Shown here: piece by piece, positions 6,765-14,376 of the stretch
Layout of the letters: every line of letters begins with the position of its first letter
How positions within the stretch are numbered: the stretch's first letter is position 1
Assembly (NCBI GenBank): GCA_002887195.1
Contig: PJAB01001453.1
Span: 1-14,376 of the forward strand
Source: Chrysochromulina parva
Taxonomy: Eukaryota; Haptophyta; Prymnesiales; Chrysochromulinaceae
Length of the DNA stretch: 14,376 nt
Direction of reading: 5' to 3'
Notes under the pieces: generated by a model
What the model saw: the letters and a program-made list of their open reading frames with translations, nothing else
Database searches by the model: none
Told to the model about the DNA's origin: nothing
Made by a program: the position numbers and the translations under genes

Positions 6765-9700
6765 ATGCCCAAGGTCGCGGTCGCGCTGCACGACTGGGCG
6801 GCAGCACCGTCGAGCGACGAGAAGCGCTATCTCACATTCTCGAAAGACGACCGCATCGAGGTCATCGAGGAGCGAGAGGCAGGTGGCTGGTGGGCCGGCT
6901 CGCTCCACGGAAAGGTCGGCTGGTTCCCGAGCTCCTTCTGCCGCGTCGAGGATTCGGCTGCGACGCCCGCACCGCCTCCCGCCGCGCCGCAGGCCAGCAG
7001 GAACCCGCTGAGCGACCTCGCGACGCTCTTCACCTCGGCGCCGGCCGCAGCGCCGGCGCTGGCCGACCAGTCCTCGTCGGTGCGCAAGACGCCATCCAAG
7101 CCGCCACCGCCGGTGGGCTCCGCGCGCACTCCGGGTAGCCTGATGTCGCCGCCGGCGGCCGCCGCCGGTGCTGCCGGCGCGAGCCTGATGTCGCCAGCGC
7201 TGCACAACCCGTACACCCACTCGGCGCCCGCCAGTGGCGGCGTGAGCGGGATGCCGGCCATGTACAACAACTTTGAGCTGCCGCTGACATCGGCGGCCAA
7301 GGCGGCGGCGACGGCCGGCCGCTACGCCGAGGCTGCTGAGGGCGATCTGCTCGGGACGTTTGGCGGCGGCGGTGGTGCGGCCGCGGGGATCGGTGTGAGC
7401 GGAGCGACCGACGTCGACCGCCGGCTGCAGCAGTGGCCGATGCCTGCACCGGCTCCGGCAGCGTCTGCGAGCGGTGCCGGCGCGCGCACTCGCCCCATCT
7501 GGCAGTCGCTCGCCTTCATCGACCTCTTCGCCGACTGCGCGGGCGGCGCACGCGCGGCCCTAAGCCCGGGGTCCGAAGCCCCCGCGGGTCTCGCCGCGAT
7601 GCGCTCCTCGATGATCCTGGTCATTCAGCTGCTGCAGGGCGTGCGCCAGGCGGGTGGCGGAGCGAGCTTAGTCGAGCTCGAGGCGGCGGAGAATGCCTTC
7701 CGCCTCGGCATCGAGCTCATCGGCTATCAGCGCCCCTCGGGCGAGCATGCCGCCCTCCTGACCTTCCTCGAGCAGCTCGTTCCGATGGTCGCCTCCATAC
7801 CCGTCGGCGGTACGCGCCCGCCGCTCCCGCCTCGCCGTCGCCGCGCCTACCCGCGCCTACCCGCGCCTCGCCGCGCCTGACCCTCCCTGAGCGCCCCCTC
7901 GCTCCCCCCTTGCGTGCTGCCGTCGCAGGGGAGTTGGTGGCACCGGCGGCGTGGGAGTCTGAAGGTGCTGCATTCGCTCTCGTACTCCATCGATGTGATG
8001 ACGGCACCTTCAACGTGGCTATTGTCAATTGGGGCCACGGTCTCGAATGGCACCCGGCGCGGCTGCACCCGGCGACGGGCGGCGTGCAGCGTACCCCCGC
8101 CATCGACCTGCGCGGCGTGCCCCGCGAGCGTCTGACGGACTCGGGCTTTTGGTTCGTCCTGTACCGGATGCTCTTCATACAGCATGCGACGCCGACTGGA
8201 CCGTCGCTCCTGTATGACACTCTGCTGCCCGCGCTCGTCGACCAACCGACGCTCGCGGGGGTTGCGGGCGCCGCGCCTTCGTCGCTGCGCTGGCACGACC
8301 CGCCCCTCTCCCACGACGCCTCGCATGCGGCGCTCGCGATGGCGTCTCTGGAGGCCCTCCTGTGCGCACGCGGTCTCTCGGCCGCCCAGGCGCGCTATCT
8401 TGGGCTCCTTGTTCGCTGGTCGGCGGTGCGCCAGTGCGTCGAGCAGCTGAGTGCTCTGCCTTCGCTCTCCGCCTCGGATGCGGTGCTCCTTCGGCTCGCA
8501 TGCTCGCACACCGCCGCCGCCGCCGCCTCCCTCGCCGACGCGCCCGGCGCGCTGCCCTTTGCGACGGCGCACGCAGCGGGGCTACGAGCAACCCTCGAAA
8601 ACCTCGAGGCGCTCGTCTCGGAGCGCCGAGCGCGGCTGGCGCTCGCGGCGCCGCCCCCTATTGAGCTCGAGCGCGGCCACTCACTCGTGGGAGCCGCGAG
8701 CTTCCCCCTCTTTGGGCGTCTGCGCCGCGGTGGCTCGATCGATCATCTGGCCGGAGAGTCGGAGGTGCCGCCGGTGGTGTTACCCGTAGAGCTCTCCCGC
8801 GTGGCTGATAAGGTCGAGACGTTGCACGAGGTGGCGGTGGCGCTTCGTCACACGGTCCAGCTGTGCGAGGTGCTCTCGAACCAGATGCGCCACGTGTCCA
8901 ATACGTACCTGCTGCGGATCGCGCTCATACAGCATCTCGTCACCGCCGTGCTGCCGCTGCCGCTCCCCCATGACCACCCCCAGCGCACGAGCAAGTGCTT
9001 CTGGGCGTCGCAGGAGATGCGCTACGAGACGCAGGCGGACCTGCTGCGGCTGCTCTCGATGGTCTGCCGCCACTTTGCAGCCTGCTGCTTCTCCATTCGC
9101 GTCACGCGCTCCTTCGACGCCACGCGACTCGTCGTAGTCGCGTGCCTCGCCACCCTCGCCGATGCCGTCATGCGCGTGCGCACCTGCGATGTGCCTTCGC
9201 TGCTGTGCGACTCGTACTCGGGCCAGTGCGCGGGCCCCGGCGGCCCGTTTGGCTTCGAGATCGGAGCCTTTGCCGTCGAGTCCGAGGACTTGCAGCTCTC
9301 CGCTCCGGAACTTCACATTGCCCGCACCAAGGTGCTCGACTACTTCGCGGCGCAGCGGGCGCGCGTGCCCGCCTCGCGCGTCGTCTTCCGCTTCGAAGGC
9401 TCGATGGACCTGTCCGAGGGCGACGCGACGCTGCTGCGTCAGCTGTGCCTGCACACGGCCTTCCCCATCGAGCGTGCCGCGCCGGGCGACTTGCTGCCGC
9501 TCTATCTGACTGGTGAGGACCGGCTCGTGCTCGAGAATTACCCCGAGCTCGGCTTCTTCCGCGACATCGTCTTCATCTTCAAGCTGCTCATGGTCCCCTC
9601 GGTCGAGGCGCTCCCCGAGATCATGACGTGGCGGCCGCTCGATGCGGCGCTCTCCTGGCGCTACCAGCCAGGCGAGGGTTTCGTCGTCTCGGGCTTCCGG

Positions 9701-12700
9701 CGCCACCTGTCGCCCGCGGCGCTTCAGAAGCAGGTCAAGGACGAGGGTCAAGACTCGTGGCTCTCGCGCCTCGGGCGCCGGCTGGTCGGGCTCGCCGACA
9801 AGCCGCGCGCGCCACCCTCGTCGGCGGACCCGGCGGCGCTTCTCCGCGCCGAGTTGGGCGATGAGCTCAAGCTCTCGACGCGAGAAGGCGAGCGCACGAG
9901 CGAGGATGACATCCTTCATCTGCCCAAGCTCCCCTCATTTGACGGCGCCCTCCGCCCTCGGGAATCGGAGCTCCTCCTCCAATACCTGACGGTGCCCTAC
10001 CTACGCGTGCCGCTCCTCCTCCGCTTCTTCTCGAGCGCGTCGCACGTGCACGCCCTGGGCAACCCGAAGCTGCAGGCGGCGCTCGATGCGGCGCTCTTCG
10101 AGCCAGGACTGTGGCAGTCGGAGGCGCTCAAGCAGCCGCCGCAGCAGATCCCCGCGCCCACGCGCGCGCACCTCGCCACCCCCGCGGGCATCCTGTTCAA
10201 TGAGCTCACTCGATCTCCCGCGGCCGTGGGCGACTCGATCCTCGCCCTCACCGGCCTCGCCCTCGAGCTCGATGGTGGCCGTTACGATCCGGCGTCGGCC
10301 AACTGCGCCGCCTCGCTCTACATTCTGCGCGTGGCCGCCCGCGTCGATGGCTTCATCCGCGCAGTGCTCCTGGCCAACGAGCCCGAGGACCTCTTGAGGC
10401 CGAAGGCAGGCAGCGGCGCGCCCGCGCGTGGGCTGCTGTGCGGGCCGGAGGCGCTCTCGGTGCTGCGCTCGGTGCGCGGCCGGCTGGTGACGGCGCTACG
10501 GCGGGAGATGGCCACGATGGTGGAGGCGTGGTGCGATCAGTGCCTGGCGCAGCGCCAGCTCAGCGCGTGCTGCACCCTCTTCGCACACCTCGCCTTTTGC
10601 TACAAGCACGTCGAGGAGGCGGAGCTCGAGTACGACGGCGTGAGCACCCTCCTTTGCGCGCAAGTCTTCCTCGGCAACAACCACGCTTTCGACGTCGACG
10701 TGGCTGCCGACCTGGGCGGCGGCAAGGGCGCCAAGCGCTCCGTGTGGGAAGCGGGCGCGGTCGATGCGATCCTCGGGCTGCCGCAGACCGAAGTCTTCGA
10801 ACTCTTCACACGCCACCGGTGCAAGCTGCTCCGCTGGCTTGAGCGCCACCCGACTCTCAAGAACCACGCCATGGAGGCGATCGTGCGCACCGTCACGTGC
10901 ACCGGCCCGCGCCGGCTACCTGGGAGTGGCGGCCGGGCGGCGGGCAGCAGCGCGGCGGCGGCGGCCGCGGCGTGGCTCAAGCCGCGAGTGTGGACGGAAC
11001 GCCCCGGGTACCGCGGCATGGGCCGATTTGTGCCGGACACGTCGGGCATCAGTGCGGATGATTCGGATGCGTCCGAGGGCGGCGAGATCGATCGAGTGCT
11101 CGCCGAGCAGAAGGCAGCCGCCGAGCGCCTCCAGGCCGAGAACAAGGACGAAGTCTCGATGGGGCGCAAGCGCGACCATGAGAATCTGCGCAATCACGCG
11201 CCGGGCGCGCGGGCGACGGTACGGCTCGTGACCCAAATTAGGGACTGCTCCGTCTCCTCGCGCATGCAAGGGCTCACTACGGCGCCCCTCCCCTCCCCAC
11301 AGGTACGGCTCGAGACCTGGCTCCGTCTGGTCACAGCCACGCGCCGCGGCGCTGACGTGGAGGTCAACCTCCAGCTGGGTGAGTTCTCGTTGCGTCGGCA
11401 GGCGCTCACGCCGCTGCCCAAGGAGGTGGCGCGCCAACCCGATTTCTTGGCTGCGTTTGGGGAGGACCTCGGGCCCATCCAGTCGGTGCAGGTGTCGGCC
11501 ACGTCGCAGCGGCGCTGGCTGCGCCTTGTGGGCGAGCGACACGACCTGCAGCGATGGGCGGCGGACCTGCGCCCGCCGCCCCGGCCGGGGGGTCTGCGCC
11601 CGTACCCTTCGGGGTTGCGCCCCCGGGAGGCATGGCTCAAGACGGCGCTCGAGGAGGCGGGAGAGTCACACCTCGCTGGGATGGTGCTCACGCTGCCCGA
11701 CGACGACCTGTCCGACTCGTCGTACGCCATCCTCTACGCTCAGACCTCGTCCGCGATCTCGGCCGTCGCTGCGGCCGTCGAGCGATCCAACGGGGTCGAC
11801 GTGAGCTCGAGCGGCGGGGGCGGCGGCGCCGGCGCGGGCGGCGCGGGCGGCGCGGGCGCGGGCGGCGCGGGCGCGGGTGCGGCGAGTGCGAGCGTGGGCG
11901 GCGGTGGCACGCTCGACGGCCACTCTCTCAAGGAGGTTATGATCCTTCGCGACCCTCCGACGATCCACGTGTACGATGTGGTCGAGTGCGGCCGGCGCCA
12001 CTTCCGATCCATCGTCTTCTCGTCCGATGCGACGCACTGCTTGCATGCGCTCTACCCGCGCCGGCAGGAGCAGCGTGCCACGTCACACGTGCAGCGCGTC
12101 ATGGGGATCGCGCACCTGCCGGTGATGCCGCAGCCGTCGCTCGTGATCACGCGCACGCTCTCCGCAGCGCTCGGGGAACAGACCTACCTGCCGGCCCGGC
12201 TGCTGTACGGCCTCCTGCCGACGGCCTTGCTCGAGATGTACGATCTGTGGCAGCAGGCGGATGATAAGCACCTCCGTGGGTACATGAAGCCCGGCGCCCA
12301 CGCGAACGACTCGCGCCGTACTGAGCTGCGCATCACTCTCGGCGAGGTGCACGTCGGCGGCAAGCGCGGAGCGAGCGGCGACGCGTCAGCGCTCATCCAG
12401 CGGATCCATTTGCTTGAGGACGCTGATGTGGCTGCACGCAAGGGCGAGTCGCCGCCCTCGCCCGCCCGCGCGAGCGCTGCCGCATACCGCCACGAGGGCG
12501 TGTCCGGCGACGGCGGCGGCGGGCTGGGCGGGGCGGGCGGCAAGGCAGCCCACGTCAACCCGATCCACGCGGCGGCGGCGGCGGCGGCAGCGGCGGCGCA
12601 GGGCATCGAGGATGAGCACCGACCGACGCTCAGCCTACTCAACCTCCTGCTACCGCCCAAGGCGTCGCCGCTGCGTCGGCTCTCGCGCCTCCTCTCGCGC

Positions 12701-14376
12701 CTCGAGGACCTGTCGCACTTACTCGTTTGGTCGCGCGCCAACACGGCGGGCACCGGCAAGGGGCTCGGCCCGAACGCGATCGAGCTCATCGAGCTGCCTC
12801 GCCTCCGCCTCTCGTTCCGTGCGCGTGCCGAGGATGGCTCGCCGCCGCCGCCGGGCGAGGGCGCGGGAGAGCTTCGCCTCTTTTGCGAGCAGCACGAAGG
12901 GCTCTTCATCTCAAATCGGAGATCTGCCGAGGTCCTCCGACTGCTCCAGGGTGTGCCCAACTCGCTGCTGCTCGAGCACCTCACCGGAGGGCTCTTTGTG
13001 CTCGTCTCGGCGGGCACCCGCCCGAAGCGCGTCGCACTCGCCGACGGCGCGCCCACCGCCGCCGCCGACGCGGGCGCCGAAGCGGACAAGGACGCCAAAA
13101 AAGGCAGCGCTGGTGCGGTGGCCCAATTAGCCCAATTAGGGAGCTTCTTTACTGGCGGCGCTCTTGCCGGCGGCAGTGGCGGCGGCGGCGCGGGGGCTTC
13201 GGACGAGGCGCTGCTCCAGCCTTTCCCCTCCGAGCTTGAGCTCGAGTGCGGCAACGAGGTGTGGCTCGGCAACCTCGGCGCGACTCGCCACTACCTGTAC
13301 CCCGTGCACCTGTCGGAGCGATGCCTGTTCGCGCCCACGCTCGCGGCGGCGCTCTACCTGCTGATGCTGCGGCTGCTCGCGCGCCAGTACGACGCGGTCG
13401 TCGCGATGGCGTCGCTCTGCGTGTGCGATGGGCCACTCTCCCCAGAGGAGCGACAGATAGTGCGCCTCCTCGCGCAGTGCAATGCGGACCGGCACCCCGA
13501 TGCACATGCATGCAGGCTGCACGTGTCGCTGCATGCGATGCACACGCCGCTTGCGAGCCTGCTGCCGTGGGATCTCGCGCGCGAGCTCAAGGCGTACGTG
13601 CACAAGCGCTGGCACGTGGCGCTCTCCTGCAGGCTCGAGGTGGCGCAGGAGCTGCTGCTCCTCACGCACATCTCAGCCGAGTCCGTCTCCGACGAAGCGC
13701 TCGCGGAGGAGGGCGCACCGGCGGCTGCCGGCCCCTTGTCCAAGTCGATGGACCGTACGCTGCGCAACCGTCGGCTGCTCCTCGAGGCGGCGATGCAGAT
13801 GGACGTGAGCGAGCCACCGCCCGCGCCGCCCACAGGGGGCGGACTGCTCGGCGGCATCGGGCAAGCGATCGCGGGCGCCACGCAAGCAATCCTGGGGGGC
13901 GGCCCCACGAGCCCGCCCAACACCATCCAACTGCCGTGCCCCGCCCCCACGGTGGGCGCCCAGTTCGATACGCTGCAGGACCGCTCGTGCGTGGACGAAG
14001 GCGTGCTCGTCGAGATGGGCAAGTTCTTCTCCAAGATCTCCAAGATCTCGTACTCGAAGCCCGAGGCGCTCGTCGGGCTGCCCGCGCTCAAGGAGCTTGA
14101 CCGTTGGCTCTCTCATGGGCTCGAGCTGCACGGAGGGCGCGACGACAAGGGCTTCCTCTTCTTGTACGAGCTCATCCGCGGCGATCTGGTCTTCAAGCTG
14201 CTCGCCAACGACACGGGCCATGCCCTCGGCGCCGTCCTCATGCGCCTTTTGCCCACATCGGACACGTGCAAGCCTGGCTTCCTCATGTCCGTCCTGCGCG
14301 TCCTACTACACAACCCGCAGGTGAAGAGTGCTCCCCCTTTCCCCCCTTCCCCCTTCCCCCTTCCCCCTTCCCCCTC
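6765..14376 (+). CDS. Giant SH3-headed conserved eukaryotic protein, 3' end beyond window
   Basis: Exons are 6765-7809, 7929-11218 and 11303-14320, giving 2451 residues before the edge. Residues 5-62 are an SH3 domain: ALHDW replaces the ALYDY motif, then GGWWAGSLHGKVGWFPSSF. Residues 63-270 are a Pro/Ala/Gly-rich linker. The rest is mostly helical and conserved-looking, with low-complexity loops near 1347 (poly-Ala), 1613-1655 (Gly/Ala) and about 1820-1880. Recognisable blocks include a FFRDIVFIFKLLM stretch (near 886), EVNLQLGEF, IHVYDVVECGRRHFRS, LGNLGATRHYLYPVHLS and HPDAHACRLHVSL (near 2176). From memory, these recur in very large uncharacterised proteins of algae and oomycetes, some with DUF3638/DUF3645 toward the C terminus; that part lies outside the window, so the link is tentative. 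SH3 implies binding to proline-rich partners. The start is the first in-frame ATG, directly before the SH3 domain. The function is unknown. Confidence 0.8.
7810..7928 (+). other. Intron 1 of the giant gene
   Basis: The donor GTACGCGCC and acceptor GCCGTCGCAG bound a 119-bp phase-1 intron. Splicing joins IPVG to GELVAPAAW and leads into a frame open to the right edge, whereas read-through stops at 7878-7880. Inside, 7841-7880 is a 10-bp unit repeated four times. Confidence 0.85.
7841..7880 (+). repeat. Four 10-bp tandem repeats within an intron
   Basis: CCGCGCCTAC occurs exactly twice (7841-7850, 7851-7860), followed by CCGCGCCTCG and CCGCGCCTGA. All four share CCGCGCCT. The repeat fills a third of the intron. 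Confidence 0.9.
11219..11302 (+). other. Probable 84-nt phase-0 intron flanked by a direct repeat
   Basis: The donor is GTACGG and the acceptor CCCCTCCCCTCCCCACAG, the best pyrimidine tract in the gene. The length is 84 nt, a multiple of three, with no in-frame stop, so retention would insert 28 residues. The first 15 bases (11219-11233) match the first 15 bases of the next exon (11303-11317) at 14 of 15 positions. The strong acceptor favours a real intron, but the open frame leaves retention or constitutive coding possible. Confidence 0.7.
13122..13139 (+). repeat. 9-bp tandem duplication in the giant gene
   Basis: CCCAATTAG occurs twice in a row and encodes AQLAQL in frame. It uses two TTA leucine codons, which are rare in this GC-rich gene. 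A near-identical word, CCCAAATTAGGGA, occurs at 11232-11244 inside the 84-nt intron. Confidence 0.8.
14321..14376 (+). other. Probable start of intron 3 of the giant gene
   Basis: GTGAAGAGTG follows an exon ending AACCCGCAG, in phase 0, and the sequence turns abruptly into a pure pyrimidine tract. The frame happens to stay open to the edge but would encode only Pro/Ser/Phe/Leu repeats. The acceptor is outside the window. Confidence 0.65.
14333..14376 (+). repeat. CCCCCTT repeat at right edge
   Basis: Six runs of five or six cytosines are separated by TT or TTT, and the tract ends at the window boundary. The minus strand has matching G-runs with two- or three-base loops, the form of a G-quadruplex; the plus strand could form an i-motif. 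The tract probably continues beyond the window. Confidence 0.9.

Noticed and set aside
9511..9517. GTGAGGA donor-like word in exon 2 of the giant gene
   Set aside because: The frame on both sides reads smoothly (LPLYLTGEDRLVLENYPEL), so no intron is needed.
8780..9919. Long minus-strand open frame of 379 codons opposite the giant gene
   Set aside because: It is Arg/Glu/Ala-rich with no domain and lies fully antisense to continuous conserved coding sequence; high GC removes stops from the opposite strand.
12184..13272. Minus-strand open frame of 362 codons
   Set aside because: Ser/Pro/Arg low-complexity composition, antisense to exon 3 of the giant gene, no recognisable motif.

Overview
The window looks like nuclear DNA from a GC-rich, gene-dense unicellular eukaryote, most likely an alga. 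The evidence is GT-AG introns with pyrimidine-rich acceptors, Ser/Ala/Gly-rich insertions, a prenylated Rab GTPase, an SH3 domain and a SPOT1-like membrane protein of a family I know from plants. A haptophyte would fit the base composition and short introns, but the sequence alone does not prove the lineage.

Layout, left to right: (1) a radical SAM enzyme on the minus strand (1-496), cut by the window edge; (2) a 175-bp divergent promoter with three TCACGT hexamers; (3) a plus-strand gene (672-2872, one clear 506-bp intron) whose first exon is a prolyl-4-hydroxylase-type 2-oxoglutarate/Fe(II) oxygenase and whose second exon carries two Tudor-like repeats and a basic nuclear-localisation-like tail; (4) a short AT-richer convergent spacer with a perfect 11-bp hairpin; (5) a minus-strand, apparently intronless 756-residue secretory-pathway membrane protein (3168-5438) resembling Arabidopsis At5g58100 (SPOT1); (6) a 490-bp spacer; (7) a minus-strand Rab24-like small GTPase (5929-6525); (8) a 239-bp divergent promoter; (9) a plus-strand giant gene from 6765 past the right edge, with an N-terminal SH3 domain and at least 2451 residues of a conserved but uncharacterised eukaryotic protein, interrupted by introns at 7810-7928 and 11219-11302 and probably a third beginning at 14321.

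There is no operon logic. The genes are independent and arranged as divergent, convergent, tandem and divergent pairs, with intergenic gaps of 175-490 bp. The most interesting items are the hydroxylase-Tudor fusion, a 270-nt insertion in the catalytic core that may be either a Ser-rich loop or an in-frame intron, an 84-nt intron whose first 15 bases are duplicated just after its acceptor (a possible intron-gain scar), and the SH3-headed giant protein. No tRNA, rRNA, CRISPR array or complete transposon was recognised. All family assignments are made by eye and from memory, without a database search.
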